Positions 38,669 through 46,945 of a stretch of DNA of 64,000 nt are shown piece by piece. Source of the DNA: an uncultured Eggerthella sp. (GTDB taxonomy: Bacteria > Actinomycetota > Coriobacteriia > Coriobacteriales > Eggerthellaceae); contig CAJKUH010000011.1 in NCBI GenBank assembly GCA_905203045.1, positions 7,309-71,308 of the forward strand, in the 5' to 3' direction. The first letter of the stretch is position 1, and each line of letters begins with the position of its first letter. The position numbers and the translations under genes were made by a program. The notes beneath the pieces are model-generated. The model saw only the letters and a program-made list of their open reading frames with translations, had not been told where the DNA came from and did no database searches.

Positions 38669-38710
38669 GCGCGCTATGCTAAAAGCGACAGTTGGAAAGG
38701 AGCGCCGGAC

Positions 38711-39409
38711 ATGAGCACGGCAACGCGATATAAGCATGTACGTTCTGAAGTGGACCAGGTTTGCAAGGAAATCGGCCGCAACCCTGAAGAGGTGAAGCTG
38801 CTGGCGGTTTCCAAGACGGTCGATATCGACCAGGTGCAGCTGGCAATCGATGCCGGGGCAACTGCCTTCGGCGAGAATCGCCCCGATGAACTGCTGCGCA
38901 AGCAGAAGGCGTTCCCCGATATGGAATGGCACTTCATCGGCAACATCCAATCGCGCCGTATCCACGATATTGTGTCCGCGGCGACGCTCATTCACTCAGT
39001 AAGCAAGGAAGCCCATCTTGCGAAGATCGACGCAGCAGCGGCGGCGCTGGGCAAGTGCCAGCGGGTGCTGCTCGAAGTCAATGTTTCGGGCGAGGAAAGC
39101 AAAAGCGGCTTTCAGCCTTCCGAAGTTCGGGGCATCATCGAGCGCGCTCAAGGGCTTGAGCATGTTAAAATCGAGGGCCTTATGACTATGGCGCCCCGTG
39201 CCGAAGAAGAGCTTATCGACACCACCTTTTCGGGCCTTGCCCGCCTGAAGGAAGAGCTGAACAGCACGTTTGAGCAAACGGGCATCGAAACCCGCTTGTC
39301 TGCTCTTTCTATGGGTATGACCGAAGACTGGCCTGTTGCGCTGCGTTATGGCTCTACGATTGTAAGAATCGGGCGTGCTATTTTCAGCGATTCATTCGAA
39401 AACGCTTAG
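38711..39409 (+). CDS. PLP homeostasis protein YggS/YlmE family
   Basis: 232 residues. Alanine-racemase N-terminal barrel without a second domain. The PLP lysine lies in LLAVSKTVDID; FGENRPDELLRKQ, WHFIGNIQSRR, and LSMGMTEDWPVALRYGSTIVRIG (phosphate-binding) are all typical. It buffers pyridoxal phosphate. GGAAAGGAG precedes the ATG. It lies between ftsZ and sepF, as in Bacillus and most actinobacteria. Confidence 0.95.
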   Translation: MSTATRYKHVRSEVDQVCKEIGRNPEEVKLLAVSKTVDIDQVQLAIDAGATAFGENRPDELLRKQKAFPDMEWHFIGNIQSRRIHDIVSAATLIHSVSKEAHLAKIDAAAAALGKCQRVLLEVNVSGEESKSGFQPSEVRGIIERAQGLEHVKIEGLMTMAPRAEEELIDTTFSGLARLKEELNSTFEQTGIETRLSALSMGMTEDWPVALRYGSTIVRIGRAIFSDSFENA

Positions 39410-39458
39410 AAAACCTAAGCCCGTGTTTGTTTTAGATTGATCAGAAGGGAAGACCATC

Positions 39459-40325
39459 ATGGATTTTCCGCGTCCCTCTATGTCGGCAAGCGAGCTGTTC
39501 GGCGATTTGAAGGACAAGCTCGGTTTCGGCGGTGGCCGTTCCGATCGTCACGACGATTACTATGACGATCCCTATTACGATGACTACGACGATTCCCCTT
39601 CGGGGCAGGGCTATGATGCCGGCTACGATCCGGATACCTACGGCGACCCCTATGATCGCTTGGAGTACACCACCAGGTCTACCGGCTCTTCCCGTTCTGC
39701 CGGCTCGCGCTCTGGCCGTTATTCCGTGCCTCAGCTGGTAAGCTCGGGGGACATCCGCGCTACCACAAGTGCCTACGGCGTGTCGGAAGTGGCGGCAAAG
39801 CCTCAGCTCGATGTTTCCAATGCGGCACACCAGGCGGAGGAAAAGGAGTCGGTTTCGAAGATTGCCGAGGATTTCAGCATCCCGGCATCGTCCTACACCG
39901 ATTTCGTTTCGCCTTATAAGCACACGTCTTCTGCTGGCAGCTCTTCTGCGGCAAGCAACTCATCGCTTTCCTCTGCAGCGTCGTTTACTCCCTCGACGGA
40001 GTCGTCGTCTGCCGCCACGCAGGAACCTGCAGCCGCTCTCAGCACAAGCACGGCGCGTGAGGTTACCGTATTGAAGCCGGCAAGCTACGAAGACGTGTCT
40101 TCCGTGGCGCAATCGGTGCGTGCGGGCCATATTGTGGTGCTCTCGCTTCGCCAGACCGACCCTGCTCTGTCCAAGCGCGTGCTCGATTTCTCGTTCGGCG
40201 TTGCATCGGCCCTTACCGCGCAAGTTGACTGCATTGCGGAAAAGACGTTTGTCATCCTGCAGGGCAGGGAGCTTACGCTTGAGGAAAAGCACAAGCTTGC
40301 CAAACAGGGCGTACTCAAGGGCTAG
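39459..40325 (+). CDS. sepF: cell division protein SepF
   Basis: 288 residues. The N-terminus (about residues 1-25) is a short helical region that may touch the membrane; residues 25-195 are Asp/Tyr- then Ser/Ala-rich and probably disordered. The C-terminal ~85 residues are the SepF domain: EVTVLKPASYEDVSSVAQSV, HIVVLSLRQTDPALSKRVLDF, FGVASALTAQ. It tethers FtsZ to the membrane. The linker is unusually long compared with about 150-residue SepF of Bacillus. Confidence 0.92.
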   Translation: MDFPRPSMSASELFGDLKDKLGFGGGRSDRHDDYYDDPYYDDYDDSPSGQGYDAGYDPDTYGDPYDRLEYTTRSTGSSRSAGSRSGRYSVPQLVSSGDIRATTSAYGVSEVAAKPQLDVSNAAHQAEEKESVSKIAEDFSIPASSYTDFVSPYKHTSSAGSSSAASNSSLSSAASFTPSTESSSAATQEPAAALSTSTAREVTVLKPASYEDVSSVAQSVRAGHIVVLSLRQTDPALSKRVLDFSFGVASALTAQVDCIAEKTFVILQGRELTLEEKHKLAKQGVLKG

Positions 40326-40364
40326 CGTTTCGCGTAATCCCCGGGCTTAAGGAGTTATTAATAC

Positions 40365-40631
40365 ATGATCAGCATGCTTTTGGTCAGCTTGGCCGATGCA
40401 TACAGTTTTGTGATATTCGTATACGTGATGATGTCGTGGATCCCCATGGGAGGGGGCATCGTAACGGACGTTTACCATGCGCTGGGAAAGATCTGCGATC
40501 CCTTTCTTGACCTGTTCAGGCGCTTTATTCCGCCTATTGGAGGAATGGTGGACGTTAGCCCAATCGTGGCGCTGCTTGTGTTACAGTTTGGAGTACGTCT
40601 GATAGTTAATTTTTTGGCCGTGCTGATTTAG
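40365..40631 (+). CDS. YggT family membrane protein
   Basis: 88 residues with two hydrophobic hairpin segments separated by CDPFLDLFRRFIPPIGGMVDVSPIVAL, the YggT signature. AAGGAG precedes the ATG. Function is unclear; it is commonly found between sepF and divIVA and may take part in osmotic or division-site functions. Confidence 0.93.
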   Translation: MISMLLVSLADAYSFVIFVYVMMSWIPMGGGIVTDVYHALGKICDPFLDLFRRFIPPIGGMVDVSPIVALLVLQFGVRLIVNFLAVLI

Positions 40632-40668
40632 CATGGCTGTTCGAATAACCAGGTAAAGGGAGCTTTCA

Positions 40669-41532
40669 ATGGCCATTACTTCTTCCGACATCCAGAACCA
40701 GAGCTTCAAGATCGAGCGTCGTGGTTACGACGTAGACGAAGTGGACGTATTCCTTGAGCGCGTTGCTTCCGAGATTGACGAGCTGAACGACGAGATTTCC
40801 CGTCTTCGCATGCAGGCTGCCGAAGCTGCTTCCGCTTCCCGCACCGAAGTTATCTCCGAGCGTCCGGTGGTTGCTCCTGCTCCGGCAGAAGAGCCCAAGC
40901 CTGCAGGCATCGATCCTGCCATCGTCGCAGAAAAGGATGCCAAGATTGCCGAGCTCGAAGCCAAGCTGCGCGACCGCAAGAGCGACGATACCGCTATCGC
41001 TCAGGCCCTTATCGTTGCCCAGCGCACGGCCGATGAGATCGTCACCAAGGCAAAGGCCGATGCTGAGCAGACGCGCAAGAACGCCGAAGACGAAGGCCGT
41101 CGCATCCTTGACAAGGCAAATGGCGAAAAGCAGAAGGTTATCGACCACATCAACGAGCTTTCTTCCAGCCGCGAAAAGGTACGTGAGCAGTACCAGGACA
41201 TGCTGAAGGAATTCATCGGCTCCGCAACCCAGCGCTTGTCCGAGATTGGCGGCGAGGTTACTGCCGGCATCGAGATTCCTGCTGAGCTGCTTGAGATGAC
41301 CACGTTCGATGCGGCAAGCTCCGCTTCCGATTCGCAGCAGGACACGAAGGCTTCCAAGCCGGTGGCAGCAGAGTCCAAGTGGGAGCCCAGCCCCGCTGTG
41401 GCAACCTACACTACGCCTACGGTAACGCCGACGGTAACGGCTCCTGCAGCACCGAAGCCCTCCGCAGCATCGAAGGACTTCTCCGGCTACGGGGACGCAG
41501 ACGACAGCTTCTCGTTTGACGATATGGACTAG
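40669..41532 (+). CDS. divIVA: DivIVA domain protein
   Basis: 287 residues. The N-terminal DivIVA membrane-binding domain is ITSSDIQNQSFKIERRGYDV followed by DEVDVFLERVA. A long coiled coil follows in two parts (about residues 35-60 and 85-185), then an Ala/Pro/Thr-rich tail. It marks curved membranes at poles and septa and in actinobacteria directs polar growth. It closes the dcw operon, before a strong terminator. Confidence 0.94.
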   Translation: MAITSSDIQNQSFKIERRGYDVDEVDVFLERVASEIDELNDEISRLRMQAAEAASASRTEVISERPVVAPAPAEEPKPAGIDPAIVAEKDAKIAELEAKLRDRKSDDTAIAQALIVAQRTADEIVTKAKADAEQTRKNAEDEGRRILDKANGEKQKVIDHINELSSSREKVREQYQDMLKEFIGSATQRLSEIGGEVTAGIEIPAELLEMTTFDAASSASDSQQDTKASKPVAAESKWEPSPAVATYTTPTVTPTVTAPAAPKPSAASKDFSGYGDADDSFSFDDMD

Positions 41533-41537
41533 TTTTA

Positions 41538-41564
41538 AAGGCTTGCCTATGGCAAGCCTTTTTT
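41538..41564 (+). terminator. terminator of the dcw operon
   Basis: AAGGCTTGCC and GGCAAGCCTT are perfect arms around TAT, followed by TTTT. Confidence 0.93.
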
Positions 41565-41587
41565 CATGCGAAACGCGATGATGCTGC

Positions 41588-41689
41588 GCGGCGTTCTAGC
41601 GGCACAGGGAAACCTCAAAGGGTGAGGCATGGCGCAAAAAGGCCAATGCCTCGCCCTTTTCGCTTCCCCTGCACTCGCCAGAACGCCGC
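41588..41689. repeat. large imperfect inverted repeat, copy A of a hairpin element
   Basis: Nested arms: GCGGCGTTCT (41588-41597) with AGAACGCCGC (41680-41689), CAGGGAA with TTCCCCTG, and AAAGGGTGAGGCAT (41617-41630) with ATGCCTCGCCCTTT (41646-41659, one wobble). The inner parts closely resemble copy B at 60499-60576. It lies in the 452-bp gene-free stretch between divIVA and the lipoprotein gene. The rest of this stretch holds a small hairpin at 41725-41743 and no convincing gene. Confidence 0.7.
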
Positions 41690-41927
41690 TCGCTGATTTA
41701 CTGGTGCATGCCCGGACTCTTGATGAACGCCCTTTGGGCGTTCCTTTGTTTTAACAAAAGAACGCATGCGATTGTCTGATTCTTCGTAGTAGGGCGATAT
41801 GTGTCGGAAGGGTGACGCGGCTTAGCTGCCATTATCGGTACGGCTCCAATGTAGCTTTCGGGGCTTTCGTGAAGGCTGTCGGCCTGCACGCACCGAAACC
41901 TATATAGGGCTTGCTTGTTCTGAGCAT

Positions 41928-41962
41928 GAAAAAAGGCGGGCAGCTTTTTGCTGCTCGCCTTT
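41928..41962 (-). terminator. terminator of the YhgE-type module
   Basis: On the minus strand GGCGAGCAGC pairs with GCTGCCCGCC (one mismatch) around a run of A, followed by TTTTTT. It ends the minus-strand lipoprotein/permease pair. Confidence 0.85.
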
Positions 41963-41984
41963 GTGGGTGAATTGTGCGATGGGC

Positions 41985-43574
41985 TTATGCGTCGGCTTTG
42001 GCGGTTACTACGAAGGTGGTGCTGGCGGGCATGTTGCTGGCGTTGCCGCAGAAGGCGCCTTGGCTTTTGGTGTAGTCGCGCAGGGCGGAAACCAGGTCAA
42101 GCTTGCTGTTGATGTTACCGCGCATTTCCGAAATGGCGGTTTTCACTCCTTCGCTCATGGCCTGCGTTCCTTGGCTAAGCTTGCTCGATGCTGCGGTGAT
42201 CTTGTTGGTTGCCTCTCCTAGTTGCTCGTAGCCGGCTTGAATCTTGGCAAGTCCCTCGCTGATACTGGAAAGTCCCTGGGTCAGTTGGGCTGAGGCATCA
42301 CTTGCCTTGCCCAAAGCTGCGCTCGCGGAAGCGGTTGCCTGTTGGGCTGCGGCAAGGTTCGTCTTTGCGTCCGCGGTTGCCTGCTGCAGCGCTTCGATTT
42401 GGGCTTCGGTCATGCCTTCGGTGTCAATGGCCTCAAGCTCAGCTACAGCGGCAGCGGCTTTGTCTTGGGCTGTTTTGACCTGTTCCAACTGTTGGGAAGA
42501 AGCGTCAACAAGCTTGCCAATGCCCTCAGAGCCTTCGGAGAGCTTGCTCAGGCCATTGGTTGCATTGGGGAAGGCGCTGTTGAGCTTGGCCTGTCCTTCG
42601 CTGATACCGGAAAGCGCTTGGCTGACGCCTTGCATGCCTTGGCTTAGCTGCTCGGTTGCTTCCTGGATGGAAGATACCTGGTTGAACACATCGTCCAAGC
42701 TGGAATCAAGGTCGTTGGTGGTTTCCTCGCCTATCATGCCCAGTGTTTGATTGGTTGCCATAGTGGTGATGTCGGGCATATCGAATCCGACCACATCGGC
42801 AGTGATGGTAACGCTTTCGGGAAGTTCCATCATATCGTCAAGCTCGAGCGACTTGGCAAGACCGGGCATTGCCATGCCTACGGCAACGAACGATCCATCC
42901 TGGTCCATTACCTGGCCGTTGTCGACTTTTACGTTCTTGGCATGCTCGGCATCGAACGACACCAGTGATGCCATGGCATAGGGCTCCTTCACCTTATGGG
43001 ACGTGCCGCCGGCGTTTACCGTTGCCGAAGTGTTGTTCGCATAGCTCATGGAAATCTCAAGCTGGCCGGTAACGTTTTTCAGCGCAGAGGGGTCTACTGC
43101 TTCTCCGTTCAGCTTGTAGCTGTAGGAAACAGCGAAGGGCAGTTCCTTGTCGGTCACGCCGGAGTAATGCACGTCTTCACCGTTGGTGCTCCAATCGAGC
43201 TTTGTACCGTCTTGCGTGAAGGTGATCTTATCGTCATCGGGCGTGATGGCTTGCAAGCTTGATTCGTCGGACACCACGTCAAGCCCGGAAGGGTTCTTCA
43301 GCCATTCGTTTACGGCAATGTTCTTGAACTCGCCGGAAAGGGTGGTGGTTGCCTTGACGGTTTCTGCCTTTTCGTAGGCGGAGCCATGGGCGGTGATGGA
43401 ATCCTGCTGCTGTTCTTCGGCGGGTTGCTCCTGGGTTGTTGTAGCGGTATCGTTTTGGCTGTTTGCCTGCGAATCATCGCTGCAGCCGGTTAAGAAGCCG
43501 CAGCCGAACAACGCAAGGCAGGCGGTAAGCGAGCACGTTGCCGCAAAGCGCATCAGGTGAGATGTTGCAGTCAT
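41985..43574 (-). CDS. lipoprotein with heptad/coiled-coil region, partner of YhgE/Pip permease
   Basis: 529 residues from the ATG at 43574, preceded by AAAGG. A signal peptide ends in the lipobox LTGC. A beta-rich N-terminal domain follows, then about 200 residues of heptad repeats (LSQGMQGVSQALSGISEGQAKL, with many L-x-x-G units), resembling the X-x-x-Leu-x-x-Gly heptad proteins related to YhgE. It lies 37 bp downstream of the YhgE-like gene on the same strand. Together they may form an envelope transport or secretion complex; that is inference. Confidence 0.75.
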   Translation of the reverse strand: MTATSHLMRFAATCSLTACLALFGCGFLTGCSDDSQANSQNDTATTTQEQPAEEQQQDSITAHGSAYEKAETVKATTTLSGEFKNIAVNEWLKNPSGLDVVSDESSLQAITPDDDKITFTQDGTKLDWSTNGEDVHYSGVTDKELPFAVSYSYKLNGEAVDPSALKNVTGQLEISMSYANNTSATVNAGGTSHKVKEPYAMASLVSFDAEHAKNVKVDNGQVMDQDGSFVAVGMAMPGLAKSLELDDMMELPESVTITADVVGFDMPDITTMATNQTLGMIGEETTNDLDSSLDDVFNQVSSIQEATEQLSQGMQGVSQALSGISEGQAKLNSAFPNATNGLSKLSEGSEGIGKLVDASSQQLEQVKTAQDKAAAAVAELEAIDTEGMTEAQIEALQQATADAKTNLAAAQQATASASAALGKASDASAQLTQGLSSISEGLAKIQAGYEQLGEATNKITAASSKLSQGTQAMSEGVKTAISEMRGNINSKLDLVSALRDYTKSQGAFCGNASNMPASTTFVVTAKADA

Positions 43575-43611
43575 GATGAATGCCTTTCGAGTGATAAATG
43601 GGCGGGTCGAA

Positions 43612-44766
43612 TTAAGAGTTTGCCACGGTATACTTTTTACCAGCTTCACCGCGCTTCGACAACAGCGGTGCAGCGATAAGGGCTATCGCGCCCACGACAG
43701 CGAAGCCGAGGAAAGGCACAAGATCGTTTGTGCCGGGCATATGCCCGAGGTAGATGATGGTGCGGATGCCATTGCCGAAGTGGGCTTGCGGCGCCCAGGG
43801 GCAAATCCAATCGGCCCAGAACGAGGGCAGCATTTCGGGCGCCAGCATGGCGGTGCCCATGCCCAGCGCAAATGTCCCCACGGCAACCAAGGCGCCAAGA
43901 GGGAGGCACGCATCGCACAGGGCCACAAAACACAGCATGCAGCAGAAGCAGCCGAACCACAGGAACGGATAAATCATATCCAGGGGCAGCGAAAGTCCGC
44001 CTGCCACCGTGTCGATGAACAGGGCAAGGCCTGCCATGATGGCGGAGAGCACCACAATGAACACGAGCTGCACCAAGGCGGCTAGCCATGCGTTTTTCCT
44101 GCGTAGCCCCGTCACGTCTTTTCGCCAGAACACCAAAGACGTGATGATAGAGCCGATCATGGTAAGCATGAACAAGGGCATAACCAGCATCTGAACCGAC
44201 ATGGTTTCAGACATGGTGCCACCGCCCAAGTCGGCGTCGTTCACCACTTCAATGTTTGCCGCCACGCCCATTTTCAGCATGGCGGTGGAAAGCGTGGTCT
44301 GCATGCTCGAAACCATTTGCGGGCTCTTCGCCTTGTTCAGGTACACGGTAAGCTCGGGGGCGTTGGAAAGACCGACGGCCTTGCTCATCTGCTGTGAGGT
44401 GAAGTTCGCGGGGATAACGATGCCGCCGTAGTATTCGTTGTTGGCCAATGCTTCCTGCAGCTCTTCTTCGCTGGAAAGCTGCGTCCAAGAAACGGTGTTG
44501 GAAAGTGTGTTGTCCGATTCGCTTTCGTCGTCGGAATCTCCGCCCAACGAGGATTTGCCTGAGATGAGGTTGTCTGCCATGGTTTGGCCGATGTTGCTGT
44601 TGCCGGCAATGGTAACAGCGCCTTTGTCCAGGTTCACAATGGCGAAAGGCACGTTTTGGGGTTCTGCGCGAAGCATAGGAGCAATGGCAAGGCTCAAGAT
44701 ACAGCACAGCACAATGCCGATGCCGATGGGGGCAATAAGTGCTTTCTTGCCGAGTTTTTCGAGCAT
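43612..44766 (-). CDS. YhgE/Pip-like ABC-2 type membrane protein
   Basis: 384 residues. One membrane segment at the N-terminus (IAPIGIGIVLCCILSLAIAPM), an extracytoplasmic domain starting PFAIVNLDKGAVTI typical of the YhgE/Pip N-terminal region, then about five membrane segments in the C-terminal half, the ABC-2 permease layout. AAGGAGG precedes the ATG. No ATPase gene is adjacent. It is divergent from a tetR gene 110 bp away with a palindromic operator. Confidence 0.8.
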   Translation of the reverse strand: MLEKLGKKALIAPIGIGIVLCCILSLAIAPMLRAEPQNVPFAIVNLDKGAVTIAGNSNIGQTMADNLISGKSSLGGDSDDESESDNTLSNTVSWTQLSSEEELQEALANNEYYGGIVIPANFTSQQMSKAVGLSNAPELTVYLNKAKSPQMVSSMQTTLSTAMLKMGVAANIEVVNDADLGGGTMSETMSVQMLVMPLFMLTMIGSIITSLVFWRKDVTGLRRKNAWLAALVQLVFIVVLSAIMAGLALFIDTVAGGLSLPLDMIYPFLWFGCFCCMLCFVALCDACLPLGALVAVGTFALGMGTAMLAPEMLPSFWADWICPWAPQAHFGNGIRTIIYLGHMPGTNDLVPFLGFAVVGAIALIAAPLLSKRGEAGKKYTVANS

Positions 44767-44842
44767 GAAGCCTCCTTGTGGTGAGGTTTGGTTTTTGGAC
44801 GGTATTAATGGTAATTAGACACTATGATTAATAAAACGGCTA

Positions 44843-44863
44843 AATTAGAATGATGTTCTAATT
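44843..44863. promoter_or_regulatory. palindromic operator, probable TetR binding site
   Basis: AATTAGAA-TGATG-TTCTAATT is a perfect 8-bp inverted repeat with a 5-base spacer. It lies between the divergent tetR and YhgE-like genes and ends 2 bp before the tetR ribosome site, the usual place for an autoregulated TetR operator. Confidence 0.75.
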
Positions 44864-44876
44864 ATTGGAGGAAGCA

Positions 44877-45488
44877 ATGGCAAGACCAAGGAAAGACGAG
44901 GCGGGCCCCTCGGCGTATGAGCGGATGACCGCAGCGTTTTGGTCGCTGCTGGAGGAAAAGCCCTATTCGGCGGTAACGGTGAAGCGCATAACCCAACGTG
45001 CTGGCGTGAATCACAACACCTTTTACTATCATTTTGAGAACATCGACGATATGGCCGTAAAGATGTTCGAGAACGTTATCCCAACGAGGCTCGTCGATAT
45101 GATGGCTGCGGTTTCCATGGGTAAGCCACCTGATCTTTCGGTAGTGCGGAACGACCCCGAAATAGGGGAGCACTACCAGAAGATTCGCGCCATCGTGCGA
45201 AGCGGTTCGTTCGACTTGAATCAAATGAGCAAAAACCGCCTTATGCATTGCTGGTTGGAGCGCGCCGGTCTTGAGGAGGAAACGCTTTCGCGCACCGACC
45301 GCGCAAGAGTCAACTACATTTGGGGCGGCATCACGGCAGTGATCAGCAGCGAAGAAGCTGAAACATTGGAAGACTACCTTGAATTGCTGCAGAGCGGGAT
45401 TATCGATGCGGTGGGCATGGTGATTCGCCGTATCGGGCAAGACCACGGCGTTAACCCCGATGCGGGAACCGCTTCGATGGACGCATGA
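44877..45488 (+). CDS. TetR/AcrR family regulator
   Basis: 203 residues from the ATG after GGAGGAA (an in-frame TTG 12 bp upstream is less likely). The N-terminal helix-turn-helix reads VTVKRITQRAGVNHNTFYYHFENIDDM. The ligand domain is not recognisable. It probably represses itself and the divergent membrane module through the palindrome at 44843-44863. Confidence 0.92.
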   Translation: MARPRKDEAGPSAYERMTAAFWSLLEEKPYSAVTVKRITQRAGVNHNTFYYHFENIDDMAVKMFENVIPTRLVDMMAAVSMGKPPDLSVVRNDPEIGEHYQKIRAIVRSGSFDLNQMSKNRLMHCWLERAGLEEETLSRTDRARVNYIWGGITAVISSEEAETLEDYLELLQSGIIDAVGMVIRRIGQDHGVNPDAGTASMDA

Positions 45489-45531
45489 TTTCTCTGCCGT
45501 GTTGATTCGGTGAGCATAGTGCGTAACAGGG

Positions 45532-45537
45532 TATAAT
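45532..45537 (+). promoter_or_regulatory. -10 box of rnpB
   Basis: A consensus TATAAT lies seven bases before the proposed 5' end of the RNase P RNA. No good -35 hexamer stands at 16-18 bases. Confidence 0.65.
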
Positions 45538-45543
45538 ACTCGC

Positions 45544-45880
45544 CTGAGTGAGCCGGGCAATCGCGTGCGCATGCATGAGGAAAGTCCGGGCTCCTAAGGG
45601 CAAGATGCCAGCTAACGGCTGGGCGGGGAAACCCGACGGACAGTGCCACAGAAAAGGAAACTCCCCTGCTTGCAGGAGAAAAGCTGAAACGGTGCGGTAA
45701 AAGCGCACCAGTGCGTTGGCAACAACGTAGCTTGGTAAACCCCATCTGGAGCAAGCGCAAATAGGAATGCGATACGGCCGCCCTTCCGTGCATTCGGGTT
45801 GCGTGCTTGAGCTTTGCGGCGACGCAAAGTCGAGATAAATGGTTGCCGATTACAGAACCCGGCTTATAGGCTTGCTCATT
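45544..45880 (+). ncRNA. rnpB: RNase P RNA
   Basis: About 337 bases, catalytic RNA that matures tRNA 5' ends. Landmarks in order: GAGGAAAGTCCGGGCTCC (P4 5' side and CR-I), ACAGAA, GGTGCGGTAAAAGCGCACCAG stem-loop, GGCAACAACG, GGTAAACCCCA, AGATAAATGGTTGCCG and TACAGAACCCGGCTTATAG (CR-V and P4 3' side). TGAGTGAGCC and GGCTTGCTCA at the two ends pair as P1. The arrangement fits bacterial type A. Confidence 0.95.
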
Positions 45881-45907
45881 GCGCCGTTCCACGAACGGCG
45901 CTTTTTT
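45881..45907 (+). terminator. terminator of rnpB
   Basis: GCGCCGTTC and GAACGGCGC are perfect 9-bp arms around CAC, followed by TTTTTT. The 245 bp up to thiN hold no gene; an isolated palindrome AGCGGGCA-g-TGCCCGCT is at 45962-45978. Confidence 0.92.
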
Positions 45908-46153
45908 GCTTTCTGCACCATGGTCAAGCTAGGCATCCTTGTCTTTTACGGCGAGCGTTTTAGCGGGCAGTGCCCGCTCGATCCTGTTCTGGTGGCAATC
46001 TGAGGCACGAGAGATGTCCTTGCTGTCTGGCGCGGGCCATGGTTTCGGCATCCAATGTGGCGTTTCCTTGGTTCGCCCTTTCCTGCTTTTTGTTTTCTGG
46101 TTTCATAGTGGGGAATGATTCTTGCGTTCATACGTTCTGAAAGGACCCTGCAT

Positions 46154-46831
46154 ATGAAACGTTGCTTGCTGGTGGGGGCTGCGCCTTCCGACCATAAGGA
46201 ATTGGATTACGTTCTGCAAACGCAGCAGTTCAATGCGGTGTACGCGGTTGATGGTGGGTTTGCCGCATTGCAAGAACGCGGTATCGAGCCCGATGCGGTG
46301 TTCGGCGACTTCGATTCGTTGGGTGCGGTTCCTCAGCATCCGTGCGTGTTCGAATACGATGTGCATAAGGATTTCACTGACATGGATTTGGCCATCGGCC
46401 ATGCCGAGCAACAGGGTTTCGAGGAGCTGGTTATCTGCGATGCGTTCACGGGCAGGCTCGATCATTCCCTGGGCAACTTGCAGCTGCTTATCCAGGCGGC
46501 GGCGCGTGGCACGTGCGTGTGGGGCATTGGCGAGGAAACGGTAATTGCCCCGCTGGTGGCACCGGGTTCGTTTTGCTCGCTGGCATTTGCGGAAGGCGCC
46601 TGGGGCACCTGCTCGGTACTATCGCACAGCGATGTTTCACACGGTGTCACGGAGGTCGGCCTGGAATGGGAGCTTGACGGTGCCACGTGTACGAACCGCG
46701 CGCTGTGGGGCATTTCCAACGAGCTTATTGGCAAGCCGGCGCGCATCGGTGTGGAAGAAGGCTCGCTGTGGGTTATCTTCCCCCTTTTGGAATTCCCGCG
46801 CGCGTCCTATACCTATATGCGAGTACAATAG
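46154..46831 (+). CDS. thiN: thiamine pyrophosphokinase
   Basis: 225 residues from the ATG at 46154, preceded by AAAGGA; the frame continues 39 bp further upstream but without a ribosome site. It transfers diphosphate from ATP to thiamine. Acidic metal-binding motifs are visible: AVDGGFAAL, FGDFDSLG, DFTDMDLAI and TGRLDHSLGNLQLL. It precedes the TPP riboswitch and thiC, so salvage and synthesis genes lie together. Confidence 0.92.
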   Translation: MKRCLLVGAAPSDHKELDYVLQTQQFNAVYAVDGGFAALQERGIEPDAVFGDFDSLGAVPQHPCVFEYDVHKDFTDMDLAIGHAEQQGFEELVICDAFTGRLDHSLGNLQLLIQAAARGTCVWGIGEETVIAPLVAPGSFCSLAFAEGAWGTCSVLSHSDVSHGVTEVGLEWELDGATCTNRALWGISNELIGKPARIGVEEGSLWVIFPLLEFPRASYTYMRVQ

Positions 46832-46844
46832 CCTAATTGCATAA

Positions 46845-46943
46845 GAGGGGAGCTGACCGCCGACGTTGCGCGGCTGTTCGGCTGAGAGGGGGCAAGGCCC
46901 CGACCCGTAGAACCTGTATGGATAATGCCAACGAAGGGAGCTG
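46845..46943 (+). promoter_or_regulatory. TPP riboswitch upstream of thiC
   Basis: Conserved THI-box parts in order: GGGGAGC, GCTGAGAGGG, GACCCGTAGAACCTG, TGGATAATGCCA and CGAAGGGAGC. The final conserved GGGAG is also the ribosome site of thiC, 6-7 bases before its ATG. Ligand binding should therefore block translation directly, without a separate expression platform. Confidence 0.95.
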
Positions 46944-46945
46944 CG

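Noticed and set aside
41698..41889. 63-codon open frame on the minus strand in the gap after divIVA
   Set aside because: No ribosome site, mixed composition, no similarity to known families; it overlaps a hairpin at 41725-41743.
45374..45892. 172-codon and shorter minus-strand frames over rnpB
   Set aside because: They are antisense to the RNase P RNA, whose conserved segments are unmistakable.
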